Shown here: piece after piece, positions 5,838-10,873 of the stretch
How positions within the stretch are numbered: the stretch's first letter is position 1
Layout of the letters: every line of letters starts with the position of its first letter
NCBI GenBank assembly: GCA_013817655.1
Contig: JACDCJ010000049.1
Coordinates: forward strand, 1-10,873
Source: Actinosomnolentus pattersoniae (SeqCode)
Lineage (GTDB): Bacteria > Actinomycetota > UBA4738
Reading direction: 5' to 3'
Length of the DNA stretch: 10,873 bases
Notes under the pieces: model-generated
Seen by the model: the letters and a program-made list of their open reading frames with translations, nothing else
The model's database searches: none
Told to the model about the DNA's origin: nothing
Translations under genes and position numbers: made by a program

Positions 5838-6944
5838 TCAAGGCTTGACCAGCTTGCGGAGCCTTCCGATGAGTCCCCCGTTGTCCTGCTGACGCTCACC
5901 CCGGAGCTCGGCCAGTCGCTCGAGCAACGCCCGTTCCTCTTTGGACTCGGGCCTCGGGGTCTCCACCACAACCGTCACGAACAGGTCTCCGCGAGCGCGG
6001 CGCCCGAGGTGCGGCACCCCCTTGCCGCGGAGCTTGATCACCGTCCCGGATTCGACACCCGGCTCGATCCTCACGGCCTCCTCGCCCTCGAGGGTCGGGA
6101 TCTGGACCTCGGCGCCCAGAGCTGCTTGCGTCATCGGGACGGGGAGCGCGCACACGAGGTCCTGGCCCCTCCGCTCGAACACCGGGTGAGGAGCCACCCG
6201 TACCGAGACGTACAGGTCCCCTGTACCTCCGCCCCGGCGGCCCTCCCGGCCCTCGCCCGAGACGCGAAGCTCCATGCCGTCCGTAACGCCAGCCGGGATG
6301 TCCACGGGGATCGTTCGCTCCGCCGGGGTGCGACCCTCACCGCCGCACCGGCTGCACGGTGCCGCGATCTCCTCCCCCGTCCCCTGGCATCGAGTGCACG
6401 GGCGAGCGGTCATCACCGTGCCGAACACGCTCCTGCTGACGTCCTGGATCTCACCGGTGCCCCCGCAGCGTCCGCAGCGCGAGAGATGGGTCCCGGGCTC
6501 GCATCCGCTTCCCGAGCATCGGGTGCATTCCTCGAGGGTGTCGGCCCGAATCTCCTTCCGGACGCCGAAGGCCGCCTCCTCGAAGGTTAGCTCCACGCGG
6601 ATGAACAGATCCTCGCCGCGGCGCGTCCGGGTGGGTCGCGTGCGGGTCCGCCTGCCTCCGAGCCCGCCACCGAAGAACACGTCGAAGATGTCGCCCATGT
6701 CCCCGAACGGGAACAGGTCGGGGCCGGCCTGGCCGCCGAACATGTCGTACTGGCGCCGCCGGGCGGGGTCCGAGAGGGTCTGGTAGGCCGCCGTGACCTG
6801 CTTGAAGCGCCGCTCTGCCTCGGGATCGTCGTTGACGTCGGGGTGCAGCTCACGGGCGAGCTTGCGATAAGCGCGCCTGATGTCCTCGTCGCTCGCCCCC
6901 CTGGGAACACCCAGGACCGAGTACAGATCGGGGATGCTCGCCAT
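5838..6944 (-). CDS. dnaJ: Chaperone DnaJ (type I Hsp40)
   Basis: DnaJ delivers unfolded clients to DnaK and stimulates its ATPase. The 368-residue protein is complete: J domain (about 5-68) with HPD at 34-36; a Gly/Phe-rich region (about 69-97, including DLFPFGDMGDIFDVFFGGG); a zinc-binding region with four CxxCxGxG motifs (CTRCSGSG 140, CGRCGGTG 157, CTRCQGTG 183, CSRCGGEG 197); then the C-terminal substrate-binding and dimerisation domains. Neither dnaK nor grpE is next to it, so this is likely the hrcA-linked paralogue (DnaJ2 in actinobacteria) and a second dnaJ may exist with dnaK. The ATG at 6944-6942 lies 35 bases after the hrcA stop. No clear Shine-Dalgarno precedes it, so it may rely on reinitiation after hrcA. 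The C-terminal tail is basic. Confidence 0.96.
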   Translation of the reverse strand: MASIPDLYSVLGVPRGASDEDIRRAYRKLARELHPDVNDDPEAERRFKQVTAAYQTLSDPARRRQYDMFGGQAGPDLFPFGDMGDIFDVFFGGGLGGRRTRTRPTRTRRGEDLFIRVELTFEEAAFGVRKEIRADTLEECTRCSGSGCEPGTHLSRCGRCGGTGEIQDVSRSVFGTVMTARPCTRCQGTGEEIAAPCSRCGGEGRTPAERTIPVDIPAGVTDGMELRVSGEGREGRRGGGTGDLYVSVRVAPHPVFERRGQDLVCALPVPMTQAALGAEVQIPTLEGEEAVRIEPGVESGTVIKLRGKGVPHLGRRARGDLFVTVVVETPRPESKEERALLERLAELRGERQQDNGGLIGRLRKLVKP

Positions 6945-6979
6945 GACGGCGAGTGTACCGGCCCCTGATCGAAATCCGG

Positions 6980-8023
6980 CTATCTGCCGAGGGCCTCGAC
7001 GGCGGCGGAGAGCCTCTCCGCAACCGTCCGGACCGCGGAGATGGCGGTGACGTAGTCCATGCGCGTGGGCCCGACCACCCCGATGGTTCCCACGGCATGG
7101 CCTTCCGGTCCATAGGGGGCGGCCACGACGCTCGCCTCCCACATTCCGGTCACCGGATTCTCGTGTCCTATCGTGACCGTCACCGGGGGGGTCAGCGCCG
7201 CATCCCGGAGAAGGTGCAGGACCTCGGACTCCCGCTCCAGCGCCTCGAGGATCTGCCGCAGGGTCTCGCGACCACGGAAGACCTCCTCCGCGGCGATGTT
7301 CGCCGTGCCCCCCAGGAGCACGTGCTCCGCCTCGCCCGCCTCCTCGATGGCCCCGAGCGCGTCGGCAACGGCCGAGAAGAGGGGGCGCAGCGAGGCCTCG
7401 GCCCCGCGTGCTCGTTCGACCACCGCCTGCCGGGCAGCTTGAAGGGACAGACCGTGAACGGCTTCGGTGAGGCCTCTGGAGACCGCTTCGACCACGTCGC
7501 GGGGTGTATCGCTTCGCAGCTCGAGGAGCCGCTTGTCCACGCGCCCGGTGTCGAAGACGATGAGCAGCAGAGTGGCGGAGCCCAGATCCACGAGCTCCAT
7601 GCGCGCGATGGCGCTCTCCCGGGAGCTGGGCGCGAGCGCGAGCGAGGCGTAGCGCGTCAGACGCGAGAGCAGCTGGGTAGTCCCGCGCAGGATCTCGTCG
7701 ACATCAGCAAGCGCTTCTTCGAAGAAGCGCACGACCTCGCGACGTTCGACGTCGCGAAGTTTCGGCCGGGCGGGCAGCATGTCGACGTAATGGCGGTAGG
7801 CCAGGTCGGTGGGCACGCGGCCGGCCGACGTGTGCGGTTGCGTGAGGTATCCCATGTCTTCCAAAGCCGCGAGCTCGTTCCTGATCGTGGCCGAGCTCAC
7901 CCCGAGGTCGGTGCCCGCCGCGAGGGCCTCGCTGCCGACGGCCTCCCCGGTCCGGATGTGATACCGCACCAGGACGCCGAGGATGGCGGCCTTGCGTTCG
8001 CTGAGCTGACCGGATCGATCCAT
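6980..8023 (-). CDS. hrcA: Heat-inducible transcription repressor HrcA
   Basis: HrcA represses chaperone genes by binding CIRCE operators and is controlled by GroEL. The 347-residue protein has the winged-helix N-terminus with ERKAAILGVLVRYHIRTGEAVGS (residues 9-31), LGVSSATIRNELAALEDMGYL (40-60) and TQPHTSAGRVPTD (61-73), all hallmark sequences. The regulatory domain follows (TLLLIVFDTGRVD near 151-163). The C-terminus carries the family block IGHENPVTGMWEASVVAAPYGPEGHAVGTIGVVGPTRMDY. The ATG at 8023-8021 begins directly before the conserved part. It has GGGAG directly adjacent, too close for a normal Shine-Dalgarno, and a GATAAT box about 10 bases upstream, so translation may be leaderless. 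No CIRCE (TTAGCACTC-N9-GAGTGCTAA) was found upstream of hrcA or dnaJ. Confidence 0.96.
   Translation of the reverse strand: MDRSGQLSERKAAILGVLVRYHIRTGEAVGSEALAAGTDLGVSSATIRNELAALEDMGYLTQPHTSAGRVPTDLAYRHYVDMLPARPKLRDVERREVVRFFEEALADVDEILRGTTQLLSRLTRYASLALAPSSRESAIARMELVDLGSATLLLIVFDTGRVDKRLLELRSDTPRDVVEAVSRGLTEAVHGLSLQAARQAVVERARGAEASLRPLFSAVADALGAIEEAGEAEHVLLGGTANIAAEEVFRGRETLRQILEALERESEVLHLLRDAALTPPVTVTIGHENPVTGMWEASVVAAPYGPEGHAVGTIGVVGPTRMDYVTAISAVRTVAERLSAAVEALGR
7711..7730. repeat. Perfect 20-bp palindrome inside hrcA
   Basis: GCGCTTCTTC followed directly by GAAGAAGCGC is a perfect palindrome with no spacer. It falls in the hrcA codons for Arg-Phe-Phe-Glu-Glu-Ala (around residues 99-104). 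Part of the symmetry follows from the FFEE codons. Its function, if any, is unknown. Confidence 0.6.
7737..7757. repeat. Second perfect inverted repeat inside hrcA (9-bp arms, 3-base spacer)
   Basis: TCGCGACGT (7737-7745), spacer TCG, ACGTCGCGA (7749-7757) form a perfect dyad six bases from the palindrome at 7711-7730. It encodes part of the hrcA segment around residues 89-96 (Leu-Arg-Asp-Val-Glu-Arg-Arg). In RNA it would form a strong hairpin with a 3-base loop. No function is assigned. Confidence 0.6.
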
Positions 8024-8032
8024 CTCCCGTTC

Positions 8033-8038
8033 ATTATC
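8033..8038 (-). promoter_or_regulatory. Candidate -10 box for hrcA (possibly leaderless)
   Basis: The minus strand reads GATAAT at 8038-8033, five of six matches to TATAAT, about 10 bases before the hrcA ATG. Transcription would then begin within a few bases of the start codon. No convincing -35 box is seen; the expected region overlaps the left arm of the dyad at 8051-8090. Confidence 0.35.
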
Positions 8039-8050
8039 GGTGACTCGGGC

Positions 8051-8090
8051 GGGGGAAGCGCCGCCCAGGCCCGGAACTGCGTCTTCCCCC
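8051..8090. repeat. Interrupted dyad in the divergent hrcA / sigma-factor intergenic region
   Basis: GGGGGAAG (8051-8058) and CTTCCCCC (8083-8090) are perfect inverted repeats. The arms extend inward by CGC (8059-8061) and GCG (8079-8081), with one unpaired T, so 11 base pairs in all around a 17-base centre. It lies between the divergent hrcA and sigma genes and covers the place where an hrcA -35 box would be. No T run follows on either strand, so it is not an obvious terminator. It does not match CIRCE. It may be an operator or a leader hairpin for the sigma gene. Confidence 0.5.
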
Positions 8091-8163
8091 ATTCCTGCCC
8101 GCGACGTCAACCCATGTCAGGGTTGGAGCGTCTACCTACGGACGACGTGAAAGGGCCGCTGCC

Positions 8164-8706
8164 CTGGACGAGCAGGAGATCCGGGACTTCCTCGCCGCCG
8201 ACTACCGGCGGCTGGTCGGTGCCCTGACGCTCTTGTCCGGAAACCGGGCCGCGGCCGAGGACGCCGTGCAGGAGGCGCTGGCCCGCGCGTGGGAGCGCTC
8301 CGAGCGTGGCCAGCGGATCGCGGCGCCGAGCGCCTGGGTGATGACCGTGGCGATGAACCTGATCAGAAGCCGGTTCCGGCGGATCCTCGCCGAGCGGCGG
8401 GCCCACGAGCGCCTGCGCGACCGCTCGGGCCAGGATCACAGCTCGTACCTGGGGAGTGGCCGGTCTCCCTCGGCCGTCGGCGACGCGATAGACGTACGTC
8501 GCGCGCTCGCGGCGCTGCCCCGTCGGCAGCGGGAGGCCACCGTCCTCCGGTACTACCTGGGGATGGAGGTGAGGGAGATCGCGACGGTCCTGGGGATCGC
8601 CGAGGGTACGGCGAAGACCACGCTCCACCGAGCCCGCCGCGCACTCGCCCGAGCGCTCGGCGAGAGCCGCGTCGACGAGGAGGCAACCGACATTGTCACG
8701 TCTTGA
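8164..8706 (+). CDS. ECF-type RNA polymerase sigma factor (sigma-70 family), 5' end unresolved
   Basis: A sigma factor that redirects RNA polymerase to a specific regulon. As drawn it has 180 residues, a normal ECF size. Region 2 is at about residues 5-75 (FLAADYRRLVGALTLLSGNRAAAEDAVQEALARAWERS, then SAWVMTVAMNLIRSRFRR). Region 4 is at about 118-170 (LAALPRRQREATVLRYYLGMEVREIATVLGIAEGTAKTTLHRARRALARAL). No ATG, GTG or TTG exists in this frame between a TGA at 8041 and a TTG at 8233, and starting at 8233 would remove the first helix of region 2. I therefore give a CTG at 8164, which has AAAGGG about 8 bases upstream. Alternatively, an ATG at 8114 in the -1-related frame gives MSGLERLPTDDVKGPL, which would join well to ALDEQEIRDF through a one-base shift; see findings. 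The stop overlaps the next gene by 14 bases. The sigma subgroup is not identified. Its partner is the downstream membrane protein. Confidence 0.85.
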   Translation: MDEQEIRDFLAADYRRLVGALTLLSGNRAAAEDAVQEALARAWERSERGQRIAAPSAWVMTVAMNLIRSRFRRILAERRAHERLRDRSGQDHSSYLGSGRSPSAVGDAIDVRRALAALPRRQREATVLRYYLGMEVREIATVLGIAEGTAKTTLHRARRALARALGESRVDEEATDIVTS

Positions 8707-10687
8707 CGACCGCCTGAGGCGCGATCTGGAGCGCCTCTCCGAGCCTCCGGAGGCCGGTCGTGGCGTGTTGGAACGCGTGCAGGCGAAGAAGGCGCGGCGA
8801 CGCTGGATCCGCCGAACGCAGGTCGCCGGGCTGGTCGTCGCCGTGGTCTCGGGCACGGCCGCGGGCACATACGGACTGAGCCGGATGTTCGGGGCGGCCG
8901 ACACCTCCGAGATCGGGCGCACGGCGCCCCTGGCCCGCAACGGCCTCATCGCGTTCGTACACCAGGAACACCTGTGGGTCATCCGTCCGGACGGGACCGG
9001 CTGGCGTCAGCTGTCGGGTCTCATCGCGGGGCAGCACCTGGCGTGGTCACCCGACGGGGAGAGGATCGCCTTCTCGGAGGGAGAGCACTCCGAGAACCCC
9101 CGGATCATTGCACTGGACATCGCGACCGGAGAGTACGTTTCGAACCTGACCGAGAGGATCGGCGCGGACATGTATCTCGACCCGGCTTGGTCCCCGGGCG
9201 GGAGTCGGGTGGCGCTGACGGCGGCTTTCTACCCCGAGGACGGCAAGTGCGACGGGCTCGAATGCCTCCCGTACCTCCGAACCTCCATCTGGGTGGTAAA
9301 CGCGGACGGAAGGGACCCGCGGGAGATCACGGATCGCTCTACGATCCGGGCGACGAGCCCGACCTGGCTCTCCGAGGACACGATCGCCTTCGCCGGCCTG
9401 CCAATGCTCGACGCTTCGGAGGGGAGCCTTCCTCAGCCGGCACCAAGGATCTTGGAAGTGGGCGCGGGGGGCGGCGGCAAGCCGCAGACGATGTTCACGA
9501 TCCCATTGAGCATCACAGGTGGTCCGGCATGGTCCCCCGACGGCGATCGGATCGCGTTCAGCGGCATTGCCGAGGGCCCGGACGGCCTGTTCGTGATGGA
9601 CGTCGAAGGCGGCGAGCCGGTCCTCGTGGTTACGCCGGGGCCCGGTGCCCGCGACGGGTCGGGAGGGATCCAGGATGTCGCGTGGTCGCCAGACGGCCGG
9701 AAGATCCTGTACTCCCAATCAGAAGGAGACGCCAGCTGGATCTACGTGGCGAACGCCGACGGAAGCGATCCCCTCCGGGTCGCGGAGGGATGCTGCGCCG
9801 CGTGGCAGCCTTTGCGGATCGGCGCCTCACCCATCGCTCCGATTCCCACCGGCCCGGCGCTGCCGAACTCCCCCAGCCACGCGCCGCCAGTGGTCCCCTC
9901 AGGGCCCCTGTATACAGGATGTCCTGGCCAGAGTCCCTTCCCATCGCCCGTCCCGGAGCCTCCCACATGTCCGACACCGAACCCTGATCCTCCACCACCA
10001 GCGTCAGACCTCGGGGAGGAGTGCGATGGATCCACTATCGTCGCCGAGTTCGACGGAAATGGCAGCGGCGGGCCCGACGGGAAGCCCGACCGGGCCACGG
10101 TGGCCAGGTCCTTCTGCCTGTTCGAGGCGAGAAGCCCAGTCGCGGGTCCGTTTGACGAATTCGCTATTGATGTCGAGTGGGGCGGCGGAGCAGGCGGGAT
10201 CTGGCCCCTTCTGGCCTGCGCGCCTCCCTCCAACGCCTGCCGGATCTCGGGCGCCAAAGACATCGATGGCGACGGCCTGGCAGAGTTGGCCATCACGGTG
10301 CACGAAGGCGCATCGACGTCCTTCGTGGAGCTGTATCGGCTTCCTAAAGGAGAGCCCGGTCCCATCCGGTTCATCGTGGCCCCTCCCGGTGATCCGCCCG
10401 CCTTCATGCCGGGAGAAGCGGCACGCTTCGCTCAGGGCGGAACGGTGACCCACCGTGATTTGTTGGCGTGCTCGACGGCACCGGACGGGACCGCCGAGAT
10501 GAGCGCCATCAACGCTGAGTTGTCAGAGGACCAGATGAACTGGATCGTCCACCAAACGACCTTCGCGGTCGAGGACGAAGTCTTCCGCGTCACCGCCGTC
10601 GATGACTACGAGACACCCGTGAACCCATTGGGCCTCAGCCCGCTCACGCGTTCACCGTGTTTCCGCGACTCGACTACCGAACCGTAG
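8693..10687 (+). CDS. Membrane-anchored TolB/PD40-propeller protein with FG-GAP-like region, probable anti-sigma factor or sensor
   Basis: 664 residues. Residues 1-41 are a charged cytoplasmic segment (DDRLRRDLERL; KKARRRWIRR). Residues about 43-62 form one transmembrane helix (VAGLVVAVVSGTAAGTYGL), giving an inside-to-outside orientation by the positive-inside rule. Residues about 82-375 form a TolB/PD40 beta-propeller with repeats at AWSPDGERIAF (117), AWSPGGSRVAL (165), TWLSEDTIAF (224), AWSPDGDRIAF (279) and AWSPDGRKILY (330). Residues about 378-440 are a Pro/Ser/Thr-rich linker. Residues about 446-660 hold FG-GAP-like calcium-binding motifs (FDGNGSGGPDGKPD at 453-466; DIDGDGLAEL at 523-532). 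Several cysteines lie outside the membrane and could form disulfides. The start is TTG at 8693 with GAGGAGG about 9 bases upstream, overlapping the sigma stop. The overlap and topology suggest that the N-terminal segment holds the sigma factor at the membrane. No ZAS-type His-Cys motif is present. The domain calls are firm; the anti-sigma role is inferred. Confidence 0.8.
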   Translation: MSRLDDRLRRDLERLSEPPEAGRGVLERVQAKKARRRWIRRTQVAGLVVAVVSGTAAGTYGLSRMFGAADTSEIGRTAPLARNGLIAFVHQEHLWVIRPDGTGWRQLSGLIAGQHLAWSPDGERIAFSEGEHSENPRIIALDIATGEYVSNLTERIGADMYLDPAWSPGGSRVALTAAFYPEDGKCDGLECLPYLRTSIWVVNADGRDPREITDRSTIRATSPTWLSEDTIAFAGLPMLDASEGSLPQPAPRILEVGAGGGGKPQTMFTIPLSITGGPAWSPDGDRIAFSGIAEGPDGLFVMDVEGGEPVLVVTPGPGARDGSGGIQDVAWSPDGRKILYSQSEGDASWIYVANADGSDPLRVAEGCCAAWQPLRIGASPIAPIPTGPALPNSPSHAPPVVPSGPLYTGCPGQSPFPSPVPEPPTCPTPNPDPPPPASDLGEECDGSTIVAEFDGNGSGGPDGKPDRATVARSFCLFEARSPVAGPFDEFAIDVEWGGGAGGIWPLLACAPPSNACRISGAKDIDGDGLAELAITVHEGASTSFVELYRLPKGEPGPIRFIVAPPGDPPAFMPGEAARFAQGGTVTHRDLLACSTAPDGTAEMSAINAELSEDQMNWIVHQTTFAVEDEVFRVTAVDDYETPVNPLGLSPLTRSPCFRDSTTEP

Positions 10688-10873
10688 GGGCGAGCTGCAG
10701 GACCAGTTCGTTTGCCACGAACAGGCCGCGGTCGGTGAGGGCAATGCGCTCGCCTCGGCGGGCCGCGAGGCCGTGGCCGATCAGCTCATCGGCTCGCACA
10801 CCGTCTAGCCGCTCGGAGGGCACACCGTCGGCGATCCGGAGCCCCAGCATCAGCCCTTCGAGGCGGCGCTCGT
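10674..10873 (-). CDS. hemW: HemW (HemN-like radical SAM heme chaperone), C-terminal end only
   Basis: The last 65 residues before a TAG at 10676-10674; the 5' part lies beyond the right edge. The segment reads ERRLEGLMLGLRIADGVPSE, then a short helix-turn-helix-like stretch, then RGERIALTDRGLFVANELVL. This matches the HemN C-terminal domain (E..MLGLR..G; LT.RG...N.V), shared by HemW and coproporphyrinogen III dehydrogenase HemN. HemW is chosen because hemW (often mis-annotated hemN) normally lies directly upstream of hrcA in actinobacteria and firmicutes. The radical SAM CxxxCxxC motif is outside the window, so the enzyme class cannot be checked here. The 3' end overlaps the convergent propeller-protein gene by 14 bases. 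Confidence 0.8.
   Translation of the reverse strand, partial: ERRLEGLMLGLRIADGVPSERLDGVRADELIGHGLAARRGERIALTDRGLFVANELVLQLAPTVR

Noticed and set aside
6945..6960. Possible CIRCE half-site (GAGTGT) upstream of dnaJ
   Set aside because: Only six or so bases match and there is no opposing half at nine bases distance.
8073..8108. GGAACT and a downstream CGTC as an ECF-type autoregulated promoter for the sigma gene
   Set aside because: The spacing is about 26-27 bases instead of the 16-17 expected for ECF promoters.
8114..8227. Small open frame MSGLERLPTDDVKGPLP... on the plus strand as a separate peptide gene
   Set aside because: It has no Shine-Dalgarno, and after about residue 16 it is a shadow of the sigma gene with Ser/Arg/Pro-rich content. 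It is better explained as the displaced N-terminus of the sigma factor or as chance.
6953..8227. 424-codon plus-strand open frame opposite hrcA
   Set aside because: It is a shadow of hrcA with low-complexity Arg/Gly/Asp-rich sequence and no family resemblance.
8693..10687. Secreted TolB of the Tol-Pal system
   Set aside because: There is no TolB N-terminal domain or cleavable signal peptide; the protein has a cytoplasmic tail and a transmembrane anchor, is linked to a sigma factor, and no tol or pal genes are present.

Overview
This is a 10.9 kb, very GC-rich chromosomal segment, gene-dense on both strands, most likely from a member of the Actinomycetota, possibly a poorly sampled deep lineage. 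The placement is inferred from three things. The gene order hemW-hrcA-dnaJ-rsmE-HIT-phoH-ybeY-corC-like-cdd-era is the order I know from actinobacteria, where mycobacteria carry a close version. DUF5808-type small proteins are mainly actinobacterial. The start codons (GTG, TTG) and GC-rich codon use also fit. No RNA genes, transposases, CRISPR arrays or phage genes were seen.

Minus strand, read right to left: the 3' end of hemW (10873-10674). Then, after an interruption, a co-directional housekeeping block: hrcA (heat-shock repressor), dnaJ (co-chaperone), rsmE (16S rRNA methyltransferase), a HIT-family nucleotide hydrolase, phoH, ybeY (rRNA maturation endonuclease), a CNNM/CBS (CorC-type) membrane protein, cdd (cytidine deaminase), a small DUF5808 protein, era (ribosome-assembly GTPase) and the start of deoC (deoxyribose-phosphate aldolase), which runs off the left edge. 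From phoH to the DUF5808 gene each junction is a 4-base ATGA or GTGA overlap, and the DUF5808 gene overlaps the beginning of era, so this part is probably one translationally coupled unit. A good -10 box and a GC-rich hairpin lie just upstream of phoH, so the block may be two transcription units: hrcA-dnaJ-rsmE-HIT and phoH to deoC. The themes are stress response, ribosome maturation (rsmE, ybeY, era) and pyrimidine deoxynucleoside salvage (cdd, deoC).

Plus strand, 8164-10687: a two-gene module inserted between hrcA and hemW, which are usually neighbours. It consists of an ECF-type sigma factor followed, with a 14-base overlap, by a 664-residue single-pass membrane protein. That protein has a short charged cytoplasmic N-terminus, one transmembrane helix, a TolB/PD40-type beta-propeller, a proline-rich linker and an FG-GAP-like calcium-binding region. 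It looks like a sigma/anti-sigma pair with an unusually large extracytoplasmic sensor and is the most interesting item in the window.

Other notable points: both the sigma gene and era lack an ATG/GTG/TTG start where the protein family predicts the N-terminus. A 40-bp interrupted dyad sits in the hrcA/sigma divergent promoter region. Two perfect inverted repeats lie side by side inside hrcA. No intergenic stretch exceeds 300 bases.
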